Shown here piece by piece: positions 19,179 to 26,717 of a DNA stretch of 64,000 bases. The notes under the pieces were generated by a model, which worked only from the letters and a program-made list of their open reading frames with translations, was not told the DNA's origin and made no database searches. Made by a program: the position numbers and the translations under genes. Location: assembly GCA_015075175.1 (NCBI GenBank), contig JABTUV010000001.1, forward strand, positions 1,136,501-1,200,500, written 5' to 3'. This DNA comes from a bacterium (lineage in GTDB: Bacteria > Hinthialibacterota > Hinthialibacteria > H5-UNCL2). How positions within the stretch are numbered: the stretch's first letter is position 1; each line of letters starts with the position of its first letter.

Positions 19179-21494
19179 TCAAGCGCCTTGCGGACGGTGC
19201 GGGGTTTCCGCCAGCCGGCGCAGGTAGACGTACCAGGCCAGTCTGCCGAGGGCGGCCAAAGCCGCGACGCCGTGCAGGGCGTAGGCGATGGACAGCCAGC
19301 CGGGCATGGTCTCGGGCCGCAGCGCCAGGGTCGTCCCCGAAACCACCAGCGTCCAGAAAATGACCAAATCAATCGCCGGCCAGGGAAGCCGCGAGGGGCG
19401 GGCGGACAACCTCCACAGGAGGCCGTCTGCGCCCTTCCAGCGGGGGCTTTGCCGGTTGAACAACCACGCCAGTCCCAAAAGGACCGTCGCGGCGCCGAAC
19501 ACGATCCCCGCCGCGAGGTGTAACTCGACCGCCGAATGTTCGGCGAAGAAGCCGGGCCGCCAGTAGCCGTAGTTGAGCATGAAGCCCACGCCCGTCAGCG
19601 CCAGCGCGTAGAGACCGGCCAGGCCGGCCCAGCGCAGCCAGGCGACCGGCCATCCGCCCTCGGGCGCTACCGGCGCAGCGCGGCGGATGTGCCTGCGCAA
19701 GAAGGCGAAGTGCAGCAAGGCGGCCAAGATGGTTCCCAAGGTACCCAGGGCCACGGCGCGCGCCACCACTCCTTCCCGCGCCCAGACGGCCAGGTTGCCG
19801 AGCGGAATCGTCCAGGCCAACAGCCCCATCAACTCGTGCATGACCGGCGCGGCGGCCCGGTCGGCGGAGACCTTGCCGTAGAAGAAGCCGGAGTCGCCCG
19901 CGTGACAATCGCTGCAGCCGCCCGCGCCCAGCGCCAGGCCGGCGGAGCGCACATTATGGCCGAGCGGCCAGGCGACCGGCTGCAAATCGGCGTCCGGCCT
20001 GCCCACCAGCGCCGGCGAGCCATCGACAAGCGTCCGCTCATAGGCAAGGCCGCCGCGTACGTAGGCGACGCGATCGCCGGGAGACTTGGTCAAAGCTGCC
20101 AGAACGTTCAGGATCATGGCATCCGTGAGCTCGGGCAGCGCCGTGGCGTCTTTGGCGGGAGGCGCGGGGAGATGCTCGCGCGCGGCTTTGAGCACCGCCT
20201 GCGGCGCGATGGGCGCAAAACGACCGTTCTCTTCGCGCGCCCAATACGCAGGCCAAAAGAGTTTGTGCGGCGCAATCTCGCCTGAGGGATTCTTCATGAA
20301 CACGGGCGCGACCACGGCCGGCGGCTGGAGCCGGCGATCTTCTTCCGTCGTCAGACCTAGTCCATGCGCCAGCGAAGTCTGGATGCGCGCGGCTTCCCCT
20401 CTCGGCCAGGGACCCGAGTGGCAGGCGGTGCACGTGAGCTCTTCCAGATGGAACTCGGGCAGGGCCGCGTGGCGGGGCCGCGGCGCTCCCAGCCGCCCCG
20501 CGATGCGACCATTTTCGCCCAAGTGGCAGCCCCGGCACGAAAGCGTGGCGTTGGCGGGATTGTTTTGGAGGTCCTCCGCGCTGCCGTCGCCGCGCGTGAT
20601 CATGTGATTGATGCCGTTCCGGTGGCAGTCGGTGCAGGTCAAGCCCGCCGCCAGGTGCACGTCCGTGTCGTAGGGATGAACCGGATCGGGTTCCACGACC
20701 GATGTAGTATGGCAGAAGAGGCAGCGATCGGGACCGGGGGACTTGGTTATGTTGAGATAGACGCGGTTGTCGGGATTGAAGCGGCCGCGGTCGTAGAGGA
20801 GCGTCGGACCGGACCACTCGGGATGGTCGGGATTGGGGCCGAGCAGGGGGTCGTAATCGTCGGGCATGGTCTTGGCCGCGCCACGGGTGACGCCGAGACC
20901 GGCCGCGACGGTATGGGACCACTTAAGGTTCTGGTCCTCGCCGATCTGGCGGGCGCGTTCGATGGGATCGTGTGAGTTGTCGCCCGAGTGGCAGACGAGG
21001 CAGTCGATTTCGAGTTTGCCGGAGAAATTCCAGCGCGTGCCCGGCTCGGGTTCGCCGGGGGGTTCCATGACGCCGCCGCCCGGACGGTGGCGGCCGAAGG
21101 TGAGCGTGAACTCCCAGGCCTCCATGCCGGCGTCAGCGGGCGAAAAGACCCCCGGCCAGGGGCGATACGAGACGGGCAGCCAGGTTTGCGTGCGCGCGTC
21201 GTATAGGACGTGCGGCTCGCCCGGTCGGCCCGCGGCCACGCCCGCCCGCCCGGCGTTGAAATGCCAGCCCGTCGAGATGGCCGCGTAATCGTGGCACTTG
21301 CCGCAGGTGCGGTTGGTACTGTACGGCTCGGCGGGATCGCTCCTCGGATCGATGATCTCGCCGTGCTCGTTGTAGAGACTGATGCGGTGCACGTAGCGGG
21401 ATTGCCCGCCGGTGTGGAGGATCTCACTCCATGCCGGCGCAAGGGCGAACACAGCGGTGAGTGCGAGCCGGGGAAGGGTTCTTTTGTACACCAT
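19179..21494 (-). CDS. Heptahaem c-type cytochrome with C-terminal membrane cytochrome-b-like domain
   Basis: About 771 residues with an N-terminal signal (LPRLALTAVFALAPAWS). Seven CxxCH haem c motifs are present: CGKCH, CLVCH, CLFCH, CTDCH, CRGCH, CTACH and CSDCH, spread over roughly the first 570 residues. The C-terminus has about six hydrophobic helices (GLLAWTIPLGNLAVWA, AVALGTLGTILAALLHFAFL, LYALALTGVGFMLNYGYW, IDLVIFWTLVVSGTTLALRP) with spaced histidines, like cytochrome b561 or formate dehydrogenase gamma subunits. The likely role is electron transfer between the quinone pool and periplasmic haems. The start at 21494 precedes the signal peptide. A palindrome array lies upstream. No oxidoreductase partner subunit is adjacent. 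Confidence 0.85.
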   Translation of the reverse strand: MVYKRTLPRLALTAVFALAPAWSEILHTGGQSRYVHRISLYNEHGEIIDPRSDPAEPYSTNRTCGKCHDYAAISTGWHFNAGRAGVAAGRPGEPHVLYDARTQTWLPVSYRPWPGVFSPADAGMEAWEFTLTFGRHRPGGGVMEPPGEPEPGTRWNFSGKLEIDCLVCHSGDNSHDPIERARQIGEDQNLKWSHTVAAGLGVTRGAAKTMPDDYDPLLGPNPDHPEWSGPTLLYDRGRFNPDNRVYLNITKSPGPDRCLFCHTTSVVEPDPVHPYDTDVHLAAGLTCTDCHRNGINHMITRGDGSAEDLQNNPANATLSCRGCHLGENGRIAGRLGAPRPRHAALPEFHLEELTCTACHSGPWPRGEAARIQTSLAHGLGLTTEEDRRLQPPAVVAPVFMKNPSGEIAPHKLFWPAYWAREENGRFAPIAPQAVLKAAREHLPAPPAKDATALPELTDAMILNVLAALTKSPGDRVAYVRGGLAYERTLVDGSPALVGRPDADLQPVAWPLGHNVRSAGLALGAGGCSDCHAGDSGFFYGKVSADRAAAPVMHELMGLLAWTIPLGNLAVWAREGVVARAVALGTLGTILAALLHFAFLRRHIRRAAPVAPEGGWPVAWLRWAGLAGLYALALTGVGFMLNYGYWRPGFFAEHSAVELHLAAGIVFGAATVLLGLAWLFNRQSPRWKGADGLLWRLSARPSRLPWPAIDLVIFWTLVVSGTTLALRPETMPGWLSIAYALHGVAALAALGRLAWYVYLRRLAETPHRPQGA

Positions 21495-21537
21495 TCGTAC
21501 CTGTGTGAACGGATATTGCGTGAAGCGCGGTCGCCGG

Positions 21538-21664
21538 AGTACAGGCTTTAGCCTGCATGAATGCAAACTGAAGTTTGTACTCCGATGAACAAACTGAAGT
21601 TTGTACTCCGGTGAACAAACTGAAGTTTGTACTCCGATGAACAAACTGAAGTTTGTACTCCGGC
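21538..21664 (+). repeat. Four tandem 26-bp palindromic units upstream of the cytochrome gene
   Basis: The unit aaactgaagtttgtactccg plus atgaac repeats at 21565, 21591, 21617 and 21643, a strict 26-bp period with one or two substitutions. Each contains ACAAACTGAAGTTTGT or a close variant, a hairpin-forming palindrome. A related palindrome, caggctttagcctg, sits just before. There are no variable spacers, so this is not a CRISPR array. Confidence 0.9.
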
Positions 21665-21725
21665 GACGGACGGCGCCCGGAAATCAGGGACAGTCACCGG
21701 TTTTGGGCGCAAGCACGCTGCGCAA

Positions 21726-23105
21726 CTACGCTTTGAACTCTTCCTTTTTGAAGGCGTAACTGTGGCCGTTCTTGAAGGCCGTGTCCACCATGAGGACCGA
21801 GACGGCGGTCTCGAAGGCCGCTTCCGCCGTGCAGTTCAGCTTGACCTTGCCGGGATCGCGCACGGCGGCGAAGAAGTTCTCCAGGTGCAGTTGATGCGGA
21901 GGCTTGTTGGCGTCTTCTTCTTCCTTCATCGCCTCCGCCTTCTGCTCGCCCTGCTTGCGGGAGGCGCCCACCTGGAGGGCGATCGCCTCCTTGCCCATGC
22001 TGTCCACCTTCTTGGCCTCGTCCTCCCATTCGCGCTTGGGCGCGGAGACCTCCTTGAAAAGAAAGCCCTTGGTGGGGTCCTCGCTGATCATCAGCGTGCC
22101 TTCCGTGCCCAGGAACAGCTCGTAGTAACCGTTGAAGCTGGAGGTGGAGACGACCTGGTAGTAAGCACGCACCTTGCCCCAAGCCGTGTCGTATTCATAG
22201 ATGGCCATCACGTTGTCGGGGAACTCGCGGTCGCCCTGCAGGACGTCCATGCCGCCGGAGACGGTGACGCGGCTGGGTGCGCATTGGAAGTACCAATTGA
22301 AAATGTCCACCTGGTGGCTGCCGAGGTCGGCCATCAGGCCGCCGCCGAACTGGCGATACCAGCGCCAGTTGCGGAAGCGCTCCATGGTGTCGTAGCCCTG
22401 GGCTTTCAGCACGTCGGCGGGGATTTCACGGCCGGGCGGCCAGCCGTACATCTCCATCGCCAGGCGGTTCCATTGTCCATAAGCGTGGGTCACGCGGCCC
22501 AGGAACTTGTCCTTGTGCAGGAGCTTTTCGCCCAGAAAGTAGCGCGGATTGCTGCGCCGCTGATGGCCGATCTGGAGCAGCTTGCCGGTCTCGCGCGCCG
22601 CCACCACCATCTGCCGGCAGCCCTCCAACGTGTTGGACATCTCCTTCTCGCAATAAACATGGATGCCCGCGTGCAGGCAGTCGAGGGTCATGGGGGCGTG
22701 CAGGAAGTCGGGGGTGGCGATGAGGACGGCGTCCAGGTCCTTCTCTTTTTCCAGCATTTCCCGGTAGTCATGGTAGGTGTTGACCGGCTGATCGCTCTTC
22801 TGGCAGATGCGGGAGGCGTAATCCAGGCTGTAGTCCCAGATGTCGCAGAGGGCCACGAAGCGCACGTTGGGGATGTTGAGGGTGTTGGTAAGGAGCGTGC
22901 GGCCCTGGCTACCGGGGCCGATCATGGCGACGCGGAGTTCCTCGGCGGAATTGACGGCGGCGGTGGCGGAGGAGATGACGGCCGGGGCGGTCGCCTCCTG
23001 GACGGCTTGGGCGGCGGCCAGGCGGGCGGTCGCCAGCGTCGCGCCTGCCGCGACCATGCCCGACAGGAAATCTCGACGCGTCACTGGGGTTTTCTTCTCT
23101 TCCAT
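21726..23105 (-). CDS. Tat-exported Gfo/Idh/MocA-family oxidoreductase (1)
   Basis: NAD(P)-dependent sugar or polyol dehydrogenase family. The N-terminus carries a twin-arginine signal (VTRRDFLSGMVAAGATLATA). The Rossmann motif is VAMIGPGSQGRTLLTNTL, followed by VRFVALCDIWDY and the catalytic-lysine segment IHVYCEKEMSNTLEGCR. EK replaces the usual EKP. The C-terminal alpha/beta domain contains GGGLMADLGSHQVDIFNWYF. About 459 residues. The start at 23105 is the ATG directly before EEKKTPVTRRDF. It sits 8 bp from apbE. Members of this group act on 3-keto-sugars in the periplasm and resemble the second copy at 29412-30710. Confidence 0.88.
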   Translation of the reverse strand: MEEKKTPVTRRDFLSGMVAAGATLATARLAAAQAVQEATAPAVISSATAAVNSAEELRVAMIGPGSQGRTLLTNTLNIPNVRFVALCDIWDYSLDYASRICQKSDQPVNTYHDYREMLEKEKDLDAVLIATPDFLHAPMTLDCLHAGIHVYCEKEMSNTLEGCRQMVVAARETGKLLQIGHQRRSNPRYFLGEKLLHKDKFLGRVTHAYGQWNRLAMEMYGWPPGREIPADVLKAQGYDTMERFRNWRWYRQFGGGLMADLGSHQVDIFNWYFQCAPSRVTVSGGMDVLQGDREFPDNVMAIYEYDTAWGKVRAYYQVVSTSSFNGYYELFLGTEGTLMISEDPTKGFLFKEVSAPKREWEDEAKKVDSMGKEAIALQVGASRKQGEQKAEAMKEEEDANKPPHQLHLENFFAAVRDPGKVKLNCTAEAAFETAVSVLMVDTAFKNGHSYAFKKEEFKA

Positions 23106-23112
23106 CAGCAAA

Positions 23113-24048
23113 CTAGTCCTTTCGTGCGAAGTACTTGCCTATTCTATGTACGGCCAACCCCCCCGGCTCGTTATCCACGAGGACGGCGGAAATCTCCGGT
23201 CGGACTTGACAATAAGTCTCAACCTCTTCCACCGTCAACAGGAGAAAGGCGGTGGAGAGGGCGTCACTGCGGCCCGCTGTGGGCGCCAAGACCCAGCTGG
23301 CGGGCCTCTGGCGGGCCGGCCGTCCGGTGCGCGGATCGACGACGTGACAGTCGCTGGGGCTGCCCGGTTCGGCCAGGAGCGCTCCGGATCCGCTGCACCC
23401 TTGGTTTGTCAGGATCAACACCTCCAGCGGCGGGCGGCCCTCTTCGGGATGGCGCAGCTCGATCGGCCAACCGTCCCAGCCGGGCGGCGCTCCCAGCGCG
23501 TACATGCTGCTGGTCCCGCCGTGGACCAATGCGGCCGGCGCGTCCCACGCCATCAGCCGCTCGATCATCTGATCGACCGCGTAGCCCTTGCCCAGCGCCC
23601 CCAAGTCGATCTGGACGTGGTCGGCGAACACCTGCACGCTGCGGGAAGCGCGATCCAGGCGCAAGAGTTCGCTTCCCACCCGCTCGTACAGGCCGGCGAG
23701 GGTCACGTCCTCTACCTTCGCGTCCGGACCGACCTGGCGCCAGAAATCCAGGAGCGGGGCGATGGTCACATCCAAGGCGCCGCCGGTCTCCTGGAAGACT
23801 TCCAACGCCAACTCCAAGCACTCGAACGCCGCCGGGCCTAGACGCAGGCTGTCACCCGCCGACAGGCGGGCGATCCGGCTGACGGCGCTGGTGGGATCGA
23901 AGCGCGACAGCTCCCGATCCAGCCGGTGCAATACCTCGAAGGCCGCCTGGGCTGCACCGCGCGCCGTCAACTCGTCCATGCCGGCGATGCGCACCTCGAA
24001 GAGCGAGCCCATCGCCCGCTCCTCGTAGCGATGGACGGCCTGGCTCAT
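23113..24048 (-). CDS. apbE: ApbE-like FAD:protein FMN transferase
   Basis: Attaches FMN covalently to Thr or Ser of electron-transport proteins, usually in the periplasm or at the membrane. Family features are GSLFEVRIAGMD, LDRELSRFDPTSAVSRI, GALDVTIAPLLDFWRQVG, IDLGALGKGYAVDQMIERL, ALVHGGTSSMYALG and CHVVDPRTGRP, followed by SDALSTAFLLLTVEEV. 312 residues. The start is the ATG at 24048, which overlaps the stop of the upstream membrane gene in ATGA. No lipoprotein signal is visible, so export is uncertain. The nearby haem cytochrome suggests flavinylated redox partners encoded elsewhere. Confidence 0.9.
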   Translation of the reverse strand: MSQAVHRYEERAMGSLFEVRIAGMDELTARGAAQAAFEVLHRLDRELSRFDPTSAVSRIARLSAGDSLRLGPAAFECLELALEVFQETGGALDVTIAPLLDFWRQVGPDAKVEDVTLAGLYERVGSELLRLDRASRSVQVFADHVQIDLGALGKGYAVDQMIERLMAWDAPAALVHGGTSSMYALGAPPGWDGWPIELRHPEEGRPPLEVLILTNQGCSGSGALLAEPGSPSDCHVVDPRTGRPARQRPASWVLAPTAGRSDALSTAFLLLTVEEVETYCQVRPEISAVLVDNEPGGLAVHRIGKYFARKD

Positions 24049-25598
24049 CGCCGCGCCTCCAGCATGGCCGCCCACAGGTCGTTCCGGACGTACAGCAGGA
24101 GGGGCACGTCCGGTCGAAGCCCGAAATATTCTTGATGATAGCCGTCTCCGAGCCGGGATTCAAGTTTTTGGGCGAAGACCAACGAAGTAATGTAAATGGG
24201 CGCGGCGAGGTCCGCGGCGGGCGGGCTGTGCCAATAACCGACCCGGTCGTAGGCTCGCAGGTAGAAGGGGAGCGGCCAGTACTCGGGCGAGATCACGGCG
24301 ATGGGGGTACTGCGGCCATCGGGACTGTGGGCGGCGACTTCTGCAATGCGTTGCACCAGGTTGAGCAGGTCGGGGACGGTCTGGGCGTAGACGTAGGGGT
24401 GGCGGCGGCTGGCGGGATACTTGAAGTTGAGCTGCCAGGACTGCCAGGCGAGATGCAGCGTGCCGGCGGCCAGGAGCGCGGCCAGCGCCATGCGCAACCC
24501 CTTGCGCCGGGCGCGTCGCCACAGCCAGGCGACGGCCGCCGCGGCCAAGAGGATGAAGCCGAAGTGAAAGTTCAGCGCCAGCCAGGGCGTCTTGTAGCGC
24601 AGGCCCGAGTAGATGAGAAACGTCGCCAGGCTATAGAGGGCGAGGAAACGCGCGAGCGGCGTGTTTTCATCGCCGGATCTTGAAAGAAAGGCGATGCCCA
24701 TACCGAAGAGCGCCAGGGCCAGGAGGAACGCCTCGCTCCAGACCGGCGCGCCCAAGTTTTTCGTGAAACCAAGAATCGCGAGATAATAGTACCACGGCTG
24801 GTCGTGCAGGCTGGTGGCGCCCGTGCGCTGAAAGTAGAAGAGCAGCGCTGCCAGGCTGTCCAGCACCCCACGCGGGTTTCTGAAGAAGCTCGAGTAGAGG
24901 AGAAGTGAAATGAGAAACGCGGTCGCCAGCGTTCCCACGAGGACCCCCACGGGCAAGGGCTTGCTTTCGGCCTCGCGGGGGCGCGGCACGGGCCGGTAGC
25001 GGTCCCAGGCCATCGTCATCAGCGTGGCCAGTCCCATCACCGTCATGGCGATCAAGTAGGTTTCCTTGGTGGTCTGCATGGCGGCGAGGCTTGCGCCGGC
25101 GAGAAAAAACCACCAGGCGTGGCGATTCAGGTAGTAGCGCCAGCCGGCCAGGATGGCGAGCGCGGAGAAGAAGACGAAGTAGATTTCGTGGATGTAGTCG
25201 CGGCTGTAGTAGGTGAAGGCGGGGGAGACGGCGAAAAAGAACATGGCGGCGACGGCGGCGCCCCGCCCCAGTCCCTGCGCAAAGGGCGGCATGAGGACGA
25301 CGAGCAGGCTTCCCAGAAGCGCCGGTACGCAGCGAAGCGTCCACTCGTCGATCGCTTCAAACGTGGTCGCGCCGGACAGCTTCGCGGCTGCCAGCGTAAG
25401 ATAGTAAAGCAGCGGACCGTGGTACTCCTCCGGGTCGTAAACGTATCGTCCGGTTTCCAGGAGCTCGGCGAACTTGAGGGCGTTGATGGCTTCGTCGTGA
25501 TGCAGGGGACGCAGGGGGAGCTCTGGAAACCGCAGGGCGACGGCGACCGCAAGCGCAAGGATCGCCGCTGCGGCGAGGATACTGCTTCGTGGCTTCAT
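24045..25598 (-). CDS. Agl23-like membrane glycosyltransferase (TIGR03663 family)
   Basis: Polytopic membrane protein of 517 residues with about ten hydrophobic helices. The N-terminal LPLRPLHHDEAINALKFAEL and YDPEEYHGPLLYYLTLAAAK are diagnostic for the TIGR03663 family (flippase activity-associated protein Agl23), related to GT39/ArnT-type lipid-linked sugar transferases. The DE in the first extracytoplasmic loop is the likely catalytic acid. YYSRDYIHEIYFVFFSALAI matches the second conserved loop. The C-terminal region is a short soluble domain (SPEYWPLPFYLRAYDRVGYW). The gene is translationally coupled to apbE. The donor is probably a polyprenyl-phosphate sugar. The acceptor is unknown. Confidence 0.8.
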   Translation of the reverse strand: MKPRSSILAAAAILALAVAVALRFPELPLRPLHHDEAINALKFAELLETGRYVYDPEEYHGPLLYYLTLAAAKLSGATTFEAIDEWTLRCVPALLGSLLVVLMPPFAQGLGRGAAVAAMFFFAVSPAFTYYSRDYIHEIYFVFFSALAILAGWRYYLNRHAWWFFLAGASLAAMQTTKETYLIAMTVMGLATLMTMAWDRYRPVPRPREAESKPLPVGVLVGTLATAFLISLLLYSSFFRNPRGVLDSLAALLFYFQRTGATSLHDQPWYYYLAILGFTKNLGAPVWSEAFLLALALFGMGIAFLSRSGDENTPLARFLALYSLATFLIYSGLRYKTPWLALNFHFGFILLAAAAVAWLWRRARRKGLRMALAALLAAGTLHLAWQSWQLNFKYPASRRHPYVYAQTVPDLLNLVQRIAEVAAHSPDGRSTPIAVISPEYWPLPFYLRAYDRVGYWHSPPAADLAAPIYITSLVFAQKLESRLGDGYHQEYFGLRPDVPLLLYVRNDLWAAMLEARR

Positions 25599-25599
25599 T

Positions 25600-25936
25600 G
25601 CCTCATCTTAATCTTAATCTTACTCTTAATCTTAATCTTGCTCTTGCTCTTGCTCTTACTCTTAATCTTAGTGATAATCGGCAGTCCGATGCACCCATAG
25701 TGCCATTCGCGCTGACGACTACAATCCTTCACTACCAGTTTGGTGGGCACGCTGTACCGCCGGCATCCATGCCGGCGACCGCGTATGCTCGGTTAAGAGC
25801 GAGATTACTACGATTAGGATCAAGATCAAGATCGAGATCAAGATCAAGATCAAGATCAAGAGCAAGAGCAAGAGCGAGATTAAGAGCAAGAGCAAGATTA
25901 AGATTAAGATTAAGATTAGGATTAAGATTAAGAATT
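25600..25936. repeat. Twofold-symmetric hexanucleotide arrays (aatctt)n / (aagatt)n
   Basis: The left arm (about 25604-25675) is built of cttaat, cttgct and cttact hexamers. The right arm (about 25806-25936) is built of the reverse complements: gattaa, gatcaa, gagcaa. A core of about 130 bp separates them, so the whole spacer could pair into a long hairpin. It fills the 343-bp gap between two minus-strand genes. I see no gene in it, and the apparent plus-strand frames encode only repeat peptides. Confidence 0.88.
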
Positions 25937-25941
25937 CCTTT

Positions 25942-26640
25942 TCACTTCGGCTTGCCGAAGACCTCCACCTCAATATACTGATTCTGCGCATCCGCCGTGT
26001 TGCCCTTGGAGTAGAGCCGTACATAACGCGCGGTCGTATCCTTGACGGGAATCAGCTTGCCCTCGAAGGTCTCGTAATACTGTTTGTCCTGGCCGATACC
26101 GAGGCCCGTTTCGTTGGTGCTGTCATTGTTGAAGTGCGTCTTGACATTCTCAATGAAATCGGGATCGTCCGCGGTCTGGACCACGACGCCCCTGAAAACA
26201 CGGGGGTCTTGATGGAAGTGCCAGAGCGCGACGGCGTAAATCTCGCAGGGCTTCTCCAGGTCGATCTGGACCCACTGCAGGCCGGGGCCGAGCTCGACAA
26301 AGGAGCCGTCCACGGTCGCCTTGTCGCCGTCGGTAATGAGTGAGAGCTCGCCGATGATGGGCTCCATGTCGCTGGAAGTGACTTTCTTGCCCCGGGCCAC
26401 GTTGACGGTTCCCTCGGGGACGAAGAGGGGCGGGCGGGGGCCTTTGCGGGGCGGCTCGATGTTGGTCCCCGGCGGGGCGTTCTTGGGCGTGCCGGAAAAC
26501 ACCGGTCGAGGCAAGTCCAACTTCAGTTCCATCATGCCCTTGGGGGGGGCGGTCGCGGAATCCGCCGCCTGTACCGGTCGTGCCGATGCCCACAGCCCGA
26601 TCAGGATGGCCGTGGCCAGGAGAATTTTTCCCGTCTTCAT
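25942..26640 (-). CDS. Secreted discoidin (F5/8 type C)-like domain protein
   Basis: Exported protein of about 232 residues. The signal peptide is ILLATAILIGLWASARPVQA. A proline-rich linker follows (PRPVFSGTPKNAPPGTNIEP), then a single discoidin-like carbohydrate-binding domain: VNVARGKKVTSSDMEPIIGE, LSLITDGDKATVDGSFVELG, LQWVQIDLEKPCEIYAVALW and ARYVRLYSKGNTAD. The start at 26640 has GGAG 8 bases upstream; an in-frame ATG seven codons earlier is possible. It lies 77 bp downstream of the HEAT protein gene and may be cotranscribed with it. It probably binds glycans or the cell envelope. Confidence 0.72.
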   Translation of the reverse strand: MKTGKILLATAILIGLWASARPVQAADSATAPPKGMMELKLDLPRPVFSGTPKNAPPGTNIEPPRKGPRPPLFVPEGTVNVARGKKVTSSDMEPIIGELSLITDGDKATVDGSFVELGPGLQWVQIDLEKPCEIYAVALWHFHQDPRVFRGVVVQTADDPDFIENVKTHFNNDSTNETGLGIGQDKQYYETFEGKLIPVKDTTARYVRLYSKGNTADAQNQYIEVEVFGKPK

Positions 26641-26717
26641 CGTTTCGATCTCCATGCGCATACGATTCTCTCACTCCTTAAAACCGATGGGACGCCGCCT
26701 TCGGCGTGTTTATTCGT

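Noticed and set aside
21565-21664. Possible CRISPR array (regular 26-bp repeats)
   Set aside because: Units are contiguous with no spacers, and each is a palindrome; no cas genes are in the window.
23171-23179. DnaA-box-like ttatccacg in apbE
   Set aside because: A single imperfect box inside a coding region; no cluster or AT-rich unwinding element, so it is not evidence for oriC in the window.
25589-25981. Plus-strand frame rich in Leu-Asn and Arg-Ser repeats
   Set aside because: Purely translated hexanucleotide array between two minus-strand genes.
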